Below, piece after piece: positions 35,952 through 44,058 of a stretch of DNA of 64,000 nucleotides. Position 1 is the first letter of the stretch. The number at the start of each line of letters is the position of its first letter. Both the position numbers and the translations under genes were made by a program. The DNA is from DASTHG01 sp035491895 (GTDB lineage: Bacteria; Gemmatimonadota; Gemmatimonadetes; Gemmatimonadales; GWC2-71-9), in the NCBI GenBank assembly GCA_035491895.1, contig DATJJY010000046.1, forward strand, positions 4,338-68,337, in the 5' to 3' direction. A model generated the notes under the pieces. It was given only the letters and a program-made list of their open reading frames with translations, was not told where the DNA came from and ran no database searches.

Positions 35952-36409
35952 GAGGACTCCTTGCGGCGGATGTGAATCGTCGTCTCGACCGAAGCGTAGA
36001 CCGTCCCGTCACGGCCGGTCCAATCGACCTGATATTGACGTTCCAGCTTCGGCTCGGTGGCCGCTCGCTCGCGGATCGCGTCGATCTCCCGCGCGTCGAA
36101 GGCGAACGTCGCATACACCGTCATGCGGCAGGGCTTCCGGAAGCGGATGCTCGCGCTCTTGTCCCAGACGACGTGGCCGGGACCGAGCAGCTTCAGCAGC
36201 ATCACCATGTAGATCCCGTCGGTGGCGGCGTAGAGGCTGCCCCCGAACATCGTGCCCACGTAGTTCCGCGTCTGCCAGTTGAACGGCAGCTTGACCCGCA
36301 CCTCGTGCCAGTCTGCGGCGATATAGACGAGCCGGCCGCCGGTACGGCGGAACGCCGGGAACCAGTTGAAGCCCCAGCGAGCCAGGCGGGACCGGAACGA
36401 CTCCGCCAT
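35948..36409 (-). CDS. DUF4442 hotdog-fold thioesterase-like protein
   Basis: 153-residue protein of the DUF4442 group, related to hotdog acyl-CoA thioesterases. Seen: RNYVGTMFGGSLYAATDGIYM, then VVWDKSASIRFRKP, and strands ending YASVETTIHIRRKE. The ATG at 36409 lies 8 bp after the CoA-transferase stop; a longer frame to 36529 would overlap that gene. A role on the CoA thioesters made by the preceding transferase is inferred from position. Confidence 0.78.
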   Translation of the reverse strand: MAESFRSRLARWGFNWFPAFRRTGGRLVYIAADWHEVRVKLPFNWQTRNYVGTMFGGSLYAATDGIYMVMLLKLLGPGHVVWDKSASIRFRKPCRMTVYATFAFDAREIDAIRERAATEPKLERQYQVDWTGRDGTVYASVETTIHIRRKESS

Positions 36410-36417
36410 GCCGCGGC

Positions 36418-37161
36418 TCAGCCTTTCAGGTACAGTCGGTTCGGGTCCAGCACTTCCCGGAGCAGCGTGAGCTCCCGCTCGGTCGGCGGCGCGATCTCGC
36501 GCAACGTCGTGCGCGCGGCGAGCGGCCATCCCACGCCGCCGCGGACCGCTGCCGCACTCACCCCCGGATACAGGGCCGCGAGGACGAGCTCACCGGTGCG
36601 GCCGTCGGATTCGAGCACGCCATTGTCGGTGATCACCTTCACCGGTCCCGCCCCCGGCATCGCGAACGTGGAGCGGGGCGTCCCCCGGTAGCGATGCCCG
36701 GGGCTGGTGACGAAGTCCACCTGCTCGGGAAAGGTACGGGGGTCGAGCTTGGCGACGATGAGGGTGCGCCGCGCGTGCGCCGCGATTTCCGTGGCGCCGC
36801 CGGAGCCGGGCAGCCGCACCTTGGGATGGGCGTACTCGCCGATGACCGTGGTGTTGATGTTGCCCCAGCGATCGACCTGGGCCCCGCCGAGAAACCCGAC
36901 CTCGATGCGGCCGTTCTGCAGGAAGCATTGGAACACATCCGCCATGCCGCACACCATCAGCGATCCGGTGACGAGTGCCGGGTCCCCGATCGAGACGGGA
37001 AGCCGCGCCGGGGTGGCCCCGACGGCACCCGATTCGTAGATCAACACGAGGTTCGGCGCATGGGTCGCCCGGGCGAGGTTGCAGGCGAGGTTGGGAAGAC
37101 CGATGCCGACGAAGACGACTTCTCCGTCGGCCAGCTCGCGCGCGGCGACGGACGCCATCAT
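36418..37161 (-). CDS. CoA-transferase family I, subunit B
   Basis: 247-residue beta subunit of a two-component acyl-CoA transferase. It opens MMASVAARELADGEVVFVGI and contains PNLVLIYESGAVGATPARLP, where the Glu of YESG is the likely catalytic residue. GGAQVDRWGNINTT and LPGSGGATEIA follow. The glutamate is retained, unlike the IpdAB hydrolase group. No start codon exists further upstream before the subunit A stop 16 bp away, so the N-terminus is slightly short relative to homologues. Substrate not evident. Confidence 0.88.
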   Translation of the reverse strand: MMASVAARELADGEVVFVGIGLPNLACNLARATHAPNLVLIYESGAVGATPARLPVSIGDPALVTGSLMVCGMADVFQCFLQNGRIEVGFLGGAQVDRWGNINTTVIGEYAHPKVRLPGSGGATEIAAHARRTLIVAKLDPRTFPEQVDFVTSPGHRYRGTPRSTFAMPGAGPVKVITDNGVLESDGRTGELVLAALYPGVSAAAVRGGVGWPLAARTTLREIAPPTERELTLLREVLDPNRLYLKG

Positions 37162-37177
37162 TTCGTCGGCACTATAG

Positions 37178-38092
37178 CTAGAAACCGTAGTTGACTCCGG
37201 CGCATACCGCCTGGCTCGCCCGGAGCCGCTCGATGAGTCCCGGGTGCCGGGCGAGGTAGGTCGTGCGATCGGGGACGCCCAGTACGAACTCATCGAGATA
37301 AGCGGCGAGTCCCGCGGGATCCCGCGAGATCCGCTCCCAGGCGACATAGAAATCGTTGTCGCGATCGTAGAACCCCTGGGCGTAGGAGGGGTGCGCCCCC
37401 CACGGCTCGACGACTACCGCGGAGACGATCACGCCCGGGATCAGCGTGCGATTGGGATCCGCCCGGATCACGGCGGTGTCGACGAGCTCTTCCACCACGA
37501 CGATGACGCGCTGCGACGCGAACGCCGCCTCCTTCTGCACGCCGACCAGTCCCCAGATCTGCGTATTGCCGGCGGCATCGGCGCGCTGCGCATGCACGAT
37601 CGTGACATCGGGGTTCAAGGCAGGTACCGTCGCCAGCCGCTCGCCGGTATAGGGACAGGTGATCGTCCGGATCTGTGGATTTGCGATTGGCAGGTCGGTG
37701 CCGGCGTAGTCCCGCATCGTCCAGAACGGCAGGCGCGCCGCTCCCGCCGAAAACCGCGCCACCATCCCGAAATGCGAGTACTCCTCGAGTGCCAGCGACG
37801 GTGACGGTCCTTCGGTCGCCCGCCGGAACGCGTGCAACGATCCCACGCCGGGATTGCCCGCCCACGAAAAAACGAGCTTCGTGGCACAGCCGGCGGCGAT
37901 CATCTGGTCGTAAACCAGATCGGGAGTGAGCCGGGCCAGGGTGAGATTCCTGCGTCCCTGCCGGATGATCTCGTGGCCCGCGGCGAAGCAGATCAGATGG
38001 GTGAAGCCTTCGATGACCACGGTGTCGCCGTCGTGCACGTGGCGCGCGATGGCGTCGTGCATGCTGAGAACTTTAGAGGCGCTGTCAGCCAT
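37178..38092 (-). CDS. CoA-transferase family I, subunit A
   Basis: 304-residue alpha subunit. Conserved parts are VHDGDTVVIEGFTH near the N-terminus, NLTLARLTPDLVYDQMIAAG, KLVFSWAGNPGVGS, and VTIVHAQRADAAGNTQIWGL. It forms a complex with the adjacent subunit B and moves CoA between carboxylic acids. The start codon lies inside a short tandem repeat (38081-38118). The family includes glutaconate- and oxoacid-CoA transferases; specificity cannot be told. Confidence 0.88.
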   Translation of the reverse strand: MADSASKVLSMHDAIARHVHDGDTVVIEGFTHLICFAAGHEIIRQGRRNLTLARLTPDLVYDQMIAAGCATKLVFSWAGNPGVGSLHAFRRATEGPSPSLALEEYSHFGMVARFSAGAARLPFWTMRDYAGTDLPIANPQIRTITCPYTGERLATVPALNPDVTIVHAQRADAAGNTQIWGLVGVQKEAAFASQRVIVVVEELVDTAVIRADPNRTLIPGVIVSAVVVEPWGAHPSYAQGFYDRDNDFYVAWERISRDPAGLAAYLDEFVLGVPDRTTYLARHPGLIERLRASQAVCAGVNYGF

Positions 38093-38118
38093 CAGCTGTC
38101 AGCTTTCAGCTGTCAGCC
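38081..38118. repeat. Short tandem repeat spanning a stop and a start codon
   Basis: On the minus strand three near-identical units of GCTGACAGCTGA-type follow each other. The first contains the TGA stop of the aminotransferase, and the last supplies ATGGCTGACAGC, the first codons of CoA-transferase subunit A. The units contain CAGCTG palindromes and can pair with each other. Confidence 0.8.
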
Positions 38119-39447
38119 AAGCTCGACCAGACACTGGTCGAGAATGGACAAGGCAGTGTCCACGTCGTACTCGTCCACCACGAGCGGAGGGGCCAGGCGC
38201 AGCGAGGTCTTGCCCGCGCCGAGCAGCAGCAGGCCCTTGGAGAACGCCAGCCGCTCCAGTTTGGCGACGAGCTCCGGATTCGGCTCGCGGGTCTGCTTGT
38301 CCTTCACGAACTCGATCCCGATCATCAGCCCCTTGCCGCGCACGTCGCCGATCCGTGCGTGCCGCGTCGCCAGCTGCTTCAGGCCGGCCATCAGCCGCGT
38401 CCCCATCGTGACCGCGTTGGCCATGTACTCGCGCTCCACCAGGTCGAGCGTCGTGAGCGCCGCCGCGCAGCAGACGGGGTTGCCGCCAAAGGTGGACCCG
38501 TGCGCCCCGGGACCCCACTTCATCACCGACTCCTTCGCGATGAAGGCCCCGATCGGCATCCCCGAGCCGAGTCCCTTGGCGACGGTGATGACGTCGGGCT
38601 CAATGCCGTCGTGCTCGCAGGCGAACATCTTGCCTGTCCGCCCGACGCCCGACTGCACCTCGTCGCAGATCAGGAGAATCCCGTGCCGATCGCACAACGC
38701 CCGCAAGTCTTTCAGGTATCCCGGGGGCGGCACGACGTAGCCGCCTTCTCCCTGGATCGGCTCCACGACGATCGCCGCCACGCTCTTCGGATCGAGCCGC
38801 CGCCCGAACAGGTCGTCTTCGATGTGCCGCACGCAGCCGCGCGAGCAGTCGGGCTCGCCGCGACAGAAATCGCAGCGGTACTGGTACGGGTAGGGGACGT
38901 GGTACACCTCGGGGAGGAACGGCCCGAAGCCGGCGCGCTGCACGACCTTGCTCGCGGTGAGTGACAGGGCGCCATAGGTGCGGCCGTGAAACGAACCGGT
39001 GAAGGCGACGAACGCCGGGCGGCCGGTGGAGTGTCGCGCCAACTTCATCGCCCCCTCGACCGCCTCGGCCCCCGAGTTGGCGAGGAAGACACGCTTCTTG
39101 CTCGACCCGGGCGCGAGCCGCGCCAGGCGCTCACACAGCAGCGAGAATTTCTCGAAGTAGAAGTCGGCGCCGCAGATGTGCAGGAATTGGCCGGCCGCCT
39201 CGCGCACCGCCGCGACCACGGCGGGGTGGTTGTAACCGGTCGAGGTCACGGCGATCCCCGCCATGAAGTCGAGGAAGCGGTTGCCGTCCACGTCCTCCAC
39301 CATCGCCCGTTCGCCGCGGGCGATGACCAGCGGGTACTCCTTCGGCAGCGATGTCGAAGCGTACTCGTCGTGCTTCGCGACCACGGCGCGCGCCTTCGGC
39401 CCGGGCGGCGGGGTGACGATGCGAGGATAGTCGCGCGCCGCGGTCAT
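38113..39447 (-). CDS. Class-III aminotransferase (4-aminobutyrate aminotransferase-like)
   Basis: 444-residue PLP enzyme that moves the terminal amino group of an omega-amino acid to a keto acid. Landmarks: DFMAGIAVTSTGYNHPAVV, FLANSGAEAVEGAMKLAR, SFHGRTYGALSLTASK, VVEPIQGEGG, LLICDEVQSGVGRTG, and the PLP lysine in DVITVAKGLGSGMPIGAF. A cysteine-rich insert CDFCRGEPDCSRGC is present, as in several GABA/ornithine-type members. The ATG overlaps the dehydrogenase stop. The exact substrate is inferred only from family and context. Confidence 0.88.
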   Translation of the reverse strand: MTAARDYPRIVTPPPGPKARAVVAKHDEYASTSLPKEYPLVIARGERAMVEDVDGNRFLDFMAGIAVTSTGYNHPAVVAAVREAAGQFLHICGADFYFEKFSLLCERLARLAPGSSKKRVFLANSGAEAVEGAMKLARHSTGRPAFVAFTGSFHGRTYGALSLTASKVVQRAGFGPFLPEVYHVPYPYQYRCDFCRGEPDCSRGCVRHIEDDLFGRRLDPKSVAAIVVEPIQGEGGYVVPPPGYLKDLRALCDRHGILLICDEVQSGVGRTGKMFACEHDGIEPDVITVAKGLGSGMPIGAFIAKESVMKWGPGAHGSTFGGNPVCCAAALTTLDLVEREYMANAVTMGTRLMAGLKQLATRHARIGDVRGKGLMIGIEFVKDKQTREPNPELVAKLERLAFSKGLLLLGAGKTSLRLAPPLVVDEYDVDTALSILDQCLVELG

Positions 39448-41003
39448 GGCGCGACCACCGTGCGGCTCTGTTCGCGCATGAATTGGGAGACGTAGTAGGG
39501 ACCGCAGCCCCCTTTCCCCGTCGACCCCGACCCCTTCCACCCGGTGAACGGCTGCGCCCCGGGCCATGCCCCGGTCGTGGCGCCGGCACGGCGGTTGGCG
39601 TAGCACACCCCCGCCTCCACTTCATCGAAGAAGCGCTCGATTTCCCGGGTGTCGGCCGTGAAGATGCCCGCCGTGAGTCCGTACTCGACCGAGTTCGTCC
39701 GGGCGATCGCTTCGTCGAAATCCGAGACTGCGGCAACGGCGAGCAGCGGCACGAAGAGCTCCTCCTGGAAGAGTGGGCTTTCGGCAGGGAGGCGGGCCAC
39801 GGTGGGGGCGACATAATGCCCATGCGCGAGCGCCCCCTCGGTGAGCCGGCAGCCACCCGTGAGAATCGATCCATCGCGGCGCGCCTGGGCGACTGCCTGC
39901 TCGTAGCGGGCGACGGCGCGCTCGTTGATCACGGGACCGAAATAGACGTCGCGCTCGGTCGGGTCGCCGATGCGCATCGCCTCGGTCGCCTCGAGGAGGC
40001 GGTCCTCGAACGGCCCCGCGACTGCCTGGTGCACGTAGACACGCGAGGTGGCGCTGCACTTCTGGTTCTGCAGCCCGAACGCGGAGCGCACCACGCCTTC
40101 GGCGGCGGCAGCGAGGTCCGCCGTCGGCATGACGAGGCAGGCGTTCTTGCCCCCCAGCTCCATGAGGCATGGCTTGATCCAGCGAGTCGACACGCCGTGG
40201 TGGATCCGCAGCCCGACAGTCTTCGAGCCGGTGAACACCACCCCGTCGACCCCGGGGTGCTGCCAGAGATAATCGCCGATTTCCTCGCGCCGCCCCACGA
40301 GATAGTTGAACACCCCCGCCGGGACCCCCGCGTCGCGGTAGATCTCGTACAGCTTCAATCCGGTCCACGGTGTGTCCTCGGACGGCTTGTACACGACGGC
40401 GTTGCCGGCGAGCAGCGCGGCGGCCGACATCCCGGTCGACAGCGCGAGGGGAAAGTTGAACGGGGCGATGCAGACGAACACGCCGTAGGGCCGCAGCACA
40501 TCGACGTTGCGCTCGGCCGGCGTCACGCGGGCCATCTCGCGGACGAACCCCGCTGCGTCCTCGAGCTGCCGGCAGTAGTAGTCGATGAGGTCCGCCGACT
40601 CCTCGGCGTCGCCCATCGCCTCGAGCCGGCTCTTTCCCACTTCGAGGCTCATGAGCGCCGCGAGATCGAACTTGCGCTCGCGGATCAGGGCAGCCGCGCG
40701 CTCGAGCGTCGCGATGCGCTCCCGCCAGGGCGTGCGTGCCCACCCCCGCTGCGCCGCGTGTGCGACCTGCACGGCGCGGTCGACATCGGTCGTCCCCGCG
40801 GCCGCGAACCTGCCCAGCGGCACCCGGGTGTCGATCGGCGTGACGTCCACGAGCGGCAGGCCGTCTCCCGACGCCGCCGTACCGCCGATCCAGCTCGCAT
40901 AATCCCGCCCCAGCGATTCCCGCACCAGGCCCAGCGCGGCGTCGAACGCCGCGTGAAACGCACCGAGGTCGACGTCGGCCGAGGTGTAGGTGACCTTCGT
41001 CAT
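39444..41003 (-). CDS. L-glutamate gamma-semialdehyde (P5C) dehydrogenase-like enzyme
   Basis: 519-residue NAD(P)-dependent aldehyde dehydrogenase. Catalytic Glu in CLMELGGKNACLV and Cys in FGLQNQKCSATSRVYVH. The ending CYANRRAGATTGAWPGAQPF then GWKGSGSTGKGG is the hallmark of delta-1-pyrroline-5-carboxylate dehydrogenases (RocA/PruA C-terminal type). It would oxidise the semialdehyde made by the adjacent aminotransferases (glutamate semialdehyde to glutamate, or a similar substrate). No proline dehydrogenase lies nearby. Four-base overlaps with both aminotransferase genes. Confidence 0.9.
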   Translation of the reverse strand: MTKVTYTSADVDLGAFHAAFDAALGLVRESLGRDYASWIGGTAASGDGLPLVDVTPIDTRVPLGRFAAAGTTDVDRAVQVAHAAQRGWARTPWRERIATLERAAALIRERKFDLAALMSLEVGKSRLEAMGDAEESADLIDYYCRQLEDAAGFVREMARVTPAERNVDVLRPYGVFVCIAPFNFPLALSTGMSAAALLAGNAVVYKPSEDTPWTGLKLYEIYRDAGVPAGVFNYLVGRREEIGDYLWQHPGVDGVVFTGSKTVGLRIHHGVSTRWIKPCLMELGGKNACLVMPTADLAAAAEGVVRSAFGLQNQKCSATSRVYVHQAVAGPFEDRLLEATEAMRIGDPTERDVYFGPVINERAVARYEQAVAQARRDGSILTGGCRLTEGALAHGHYVAPTVARLPAESPLFQEELFVPLLAVAAVSDFDEAIARTNSVEYGLTAGIFTADTREIERFFDEVEAGVCYANRRAGATTGAWPGAQPFTGWKGSGSTGKGGCGPYYVSQFMREQSRTVVAP

Positions 41004-42355
41004 GGGACGAGCGCGCCCCCGCCGCTGCCGACGGCGCTGCGGGTGCGCTCGAGGGCGACGGTGAAGCGCGCGACGATTTCGTCCAGCTCGGCGTCGGACA
41101 CGATGAACGGCGGCGCGAGCATCGCGAGGTCGCCCGATGTCCCGTCAACGTGCCCGACGTTGGGCCAGACGACCAGTCCCGCCTCGAGTGCCTGGTCGGC
41201 GAAGGTTTCGGCGAAGCGCAGCGTGCGCGGCAGCGGGCCCTGTCCTTCATCCACGAATTCGACGCCTGCCAGCAACCCCCGCCCGCGCACGGCGCCGACC
41301 GATGGCAGCTCGCGCAGCCGCTGCAGCCGTGCATGGAGCTTGGCCCCCATCTCCGCGCAGCGCTCGACCAGGCGCTCGCGCTTGAGTATCTGGACGGTGG
41401 CGAGGCCGGCGGCGCAGGCGACGGGATGAAAGGAGAAGGTCTGCGCGTGGAACAGACTGCCCGCACCGGACGCGAGGACGTCGATGATGCGGCGCGGCGC
41501 GGCGAGCGCCGACAGCGGGGCATATCCCGCGGCGATTCCCTTCCCCATCGTCAGGATGTCGGGCGCAACACCGAACGGCTCAATCGCCCACCACGTTCCG
41601 GTCCGTCCCGCCCCGCAGAGAACCTCGTCGGCGACGAACAGCACGCCGTAGCGGTCGCACGTTTCGCGCACGACCCGGAAGTAGTCCGCACGCGGCACGG
41701 CCGCACCGGTGGACGATCCGCCGACGGGCTCCGCGATGAACGCCGCGATCGTCTCGGGTCCGACCCGCTCGATCGTTTCGGCCAGGGTGACGCCGGTGCA
41801 CGTCGGGCAGGAGGGGTCGGCGCCGCCGCAGGCACAGCCGTAGCAGGGCACCGGCATGCGGATCACGTCGACCAGCCAGTCGCGCACGTACGTCTTGTAC
41901 TGCGGCCGCGCCGACGCCGATAGCGCGAGCAGCGTGTTGCCGTGATACGCGGGGGCGAGAGCGATGATGCGCCGCTTTTCCGGATGACCTGCTTCGACCC
42001 AGTATTGCCGCGCCAGCTTCAGCGACGCTTCGACGGCCTCGGAGCCACTCGAGAGGAAGTAGAGGTGGGACAAGTCGCCCGGGAGCGTCCCGGCCAGCTC
42101 CTCCGCCAGCTGCTCCGCGGCGCCGGTCGTGAACATCGTCCCGTTGACGTATGCCACCTGCCGCGCCTGCTCCTCCAACGCCCCAGCGACGGCGGCGTTG
42201 CCGTGGCCCAGCGACGCAACGAACGCCCCGCTCGAGGCGTCGAGGTAGCGCTTCCCGCTGTCGTCCTCGAGCCAGCATCCTTCGCCCCGGACGATCCGGG
42301 GGAAGGATTTGGTCAGCTTGCGATAGAACAGGTGGCCCTGCGGATACGCGTGCAT
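41000..42355 (-). CDS. Second class-III aminotransferase
   Basis: 451-residue PLP-dependent omega-aminotransferase, only distantly similar to its operon neighbour. It shows LDASSGAFVASLGHGN, YFLSSGSEAVEASLKLARQY, AYHGNTLLALSASA, FIAEPVGGSSTGA, LFVADEVLCGAGRTG and lysine in ILTMGKGIAAGYAPL. A cysteine-rich loop CYGCACGGADPSCPTC may bind a metal or be structural. It could be an ornithine, beta-alanine or adenosylmethionine-oxononanoate-like type; I cannot decide. First gene of the catabolic block, 19 bp after the kinase stop. Confidence 0.86.
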   Translation of the reverse strand: MHAYPQGHLFYRKLTKSFPRIVRGEGCWLEDDSGKRYLDASSGAFVASLGHGNAAVAGALEEQARQVAYVNGTMFTTGAAEQLAEELAGTLPGDLSHLYFLSSGSEAVEASLKLARQYWVEAGHPEKRRIIALAPAYHGNTLLALSASARPQYKTYVRDWLVDVIRMPVPCYGCACGGADPSCPTCTGVTLAETIERVGPETIAAFIAEPVGGSSTGAAVPRADYFRVVRETCDRYGVLFVADEVLCGAGRTGTWWAIEPFGVAPDILTMGKGIAAGYAPLSALAAPRRIIDVLASGAGSLFHAQTFSFHPVACAAGLATVQILKRERLVERCAEMGAKLHARLQRLRELPSVGAVRGRGLLAGVEFVDEGQGPLPRTLRFAETFADQALEAGLVVWPNVGHVDGTSGDLAMLAPPFIVSDAELDEIVARFTVALERTRSAVGSGGGALVP

Positions 42356-42374
42356 TGGCGAGGAATCTACAGAC

Positions 42375-44003
42375 TCACTCCGGATTCAGCTTGTATCGCT
42401 TCGTGAAGGTTCTGCCGGCCTCGACCTGCACGGACACGCGTTGGGTCTGATAACCCGACGCTTCGATCCGCAGCGTGTGCCGTCCGGGCCGCAACCTGTG
42501 GTGGAAGAGCGGCGTGGGGCCCATATCGACTCCGTCGAGAAACAGCTCGGCGGTGGGGTCGGAGTCGATTTCCAGATACCCGTCCGCTCCGCTTGGCGCG
42601 GCAGGTGGCGCCGGCCGCTCGGCGCGAGTCGGCGTAGTCCGCAGCGGCGGCGCCGGCGTGCTCAGCGCCTGGGTAGGCGCCCGTGCGACGGTCGTTTCCG
42701 GAATGTCCCGCGGGAGCACCGTCGCGGTCGATTGCGCCGACTCGGTGGTCGTCTCCGGGAGCTGGGCGATCGCCGACGAATCGAGTGGAGTGAGAGGTAC
42801 GGCTGCACCCCGGCCGCGCAGGCCGAGGTAGCCCGCCACGCCCGTGGCCGCCAGGGCGAAAATGACGAGGGCAGCGAGGGGGACCTTGGACCGTCGCGCC
42901 GTCCGCACGGTGGCCGGCAACGGCGCGGACGGTGTGGGCAACGGCGTCGTCGCGTCGGCGGTCGCGGCCACGTGCTCGGTCGGTGTGTCGGACGAGACGG
43001 GCCCCGGCGCGGCAGGGCGACGTGCTCCGGGGCGCGGCGTCGACTTCCCCGTCGTGGGCACCGCCTGCTCCGGCCAGACCGCTTGCGCGAACGCTTCCAT
43101 CGTGGGGAACCGATCCGACGGCTCTTTGGAGAGGGAGCGCTGGATTGGTTCGGTCAGGTAGCGTGGGATTCCCGTCCGCAGCGCGGACACCTTCGGGGCC
43201 GGCTCAAAAATGTGCTTGTAGAGGATGGTGTGGACCGAATCGCCGCTGAACGGCAGCGAGCCGGCCAGCAGGCGGTATCCCACGATGCCGAGCGAGTACT
43301 GATCGGCGCGGCCGTCGACCGGCTGGCCCTTGGCCTGCTCCGGCGCCATGTAGTGCGGCGTCCCGACGATCATGCCGGTGCCGGTGAGGCCGCCAGCCGA
43401 CTGCAGTGCTTTCGAGATGCCGAAGTCGGTGAGCATCACGCGGCCGTCGTGGTCGAACATGATGTTGGCGGGCTTGACGTCGCGATGGACGACATGGCGC
43501 GAGTGCGCGTGCCCGAGGGCACAGGCGGCTTCCCACAGGACGCGCTGGACGTAGTCGTACGAGAGCGGCTGCCTCGTCTCCAGCACGTCCTCGAGCGACG
43601 TCCCGGAGATGAACTTCATCACGAAGAAATTGAGACCCTCGGCGCTCTCGACCCGGTAGATCGGGATGATATTCGGGTGGTCGAGCTTCGCAGCGGTCTT
43701 CGCTTCCTGCTGAAACCGCTTGATGACTTGTGGGTCGGTGGAGAAATCTGGCGGGAGGACCTTGATCGCCACCTCGCGCTCGAGCGTCAGGTCCTGGGCG
43801 AGAAACACCATGCCCATCCCGCCCCGGCCGAGCATGCGCTCGATCTGGTACTCCCCGGCGACGATGCGCTGCAGCCGGGCCTGCAGCCCTTCCACCGGTC
43901 CCGTCGCCTGCGCATCCGCGCCGGCGGTCTGATCCGTTCCGCACACGAAACAGAACCGGCTGTTGGCGGGCAGCGGCGTGTGGCACTTGATGCACTGTGT
44001 CAC
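42375..44003 (-). CDS. Transmembrane Ser/Thr protein kinase with zinc ribbon and PEGA domain
   Basis: 542-residue kinase. A zinc ribbon (CIKCHTPLPANSRFCFVCG, residues 4-22) precedes the kinase domain (~50-310). Motifs: GRGGMGMVFLA, AIKVLP, HVVHRDVKPANIMF, LTDFGISKAL and MAPEQA. A proline-rich linker leads to one membrane helix (VPLAALVIFALAATGVAGYL) and then a periplasmic PEGA domain (GYLEIDSDPTAELFLDGVDM, PGRHTLRIEASGY). This is a Pkn-type envelope-sensing kinase. GTG start. It lies 55 bp after DUF58 and 19 bp before the aminotransferase, so it joins the two halves of the gene array. Confidence 0.93.
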   Translation of the reverse strand: MTQCIKCHTPLPANSRFCFVCGTDQTAGADAQATGPVEGLQARLQRIVAGEYQIERMLGRGGMGMVFLAQDLTLEREVAIKVLPPDFSTDPQVIKRFQQEAKTAAKLDHPNIIPIYRVESAEGLNFFVMKFISGTSLEDVLETRQPLSYDYVQRVLWEAACALGHAHSRHVVHRDVKPANIMFDHDGRVMLTDFGISKALQSAGGLTGTGMIVGTPHYMAPEQAKGQPVDGRADQYSLGIVGYRLLAGSLPFSGDSVHTILYKHIFEPAPKVSALRTGIPRYLTEPIQRSLSKEPSDRFPTMEAFAQAVWPEQAVPTTGKSTPRPGARRPAAPGPVSSDTPTEHVAATADATTPLPTPSAPLPATVRTARRSKVPLAALVIFALAATGVAGYLGLRGRGAAVPLTPLDSSAIAQLPETTTESAQSTATVLPRDIPETTVARAPTQALSTPAPPLRTTPTRAERPAPPAAPSGADGYLEIDSDPTAELFLDGVDMGPTPLFHHRLRPGRHTLRIEASGYQTQRVSVQVEAGRTFTKRYKLNPE

Positions 44004-44058
44004 CGAAGTAGTGATGGCGACCTCGCGGAGACTGCTGATGGGTTCATTCCAAAATACC

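Noticed and set aside
39483..41429. Plus-strand frame of 648 residues
   Set aside because: Antisense to the P5C dehydrogenase and aminotransferase; H/R/E-rich with no conserved motif.
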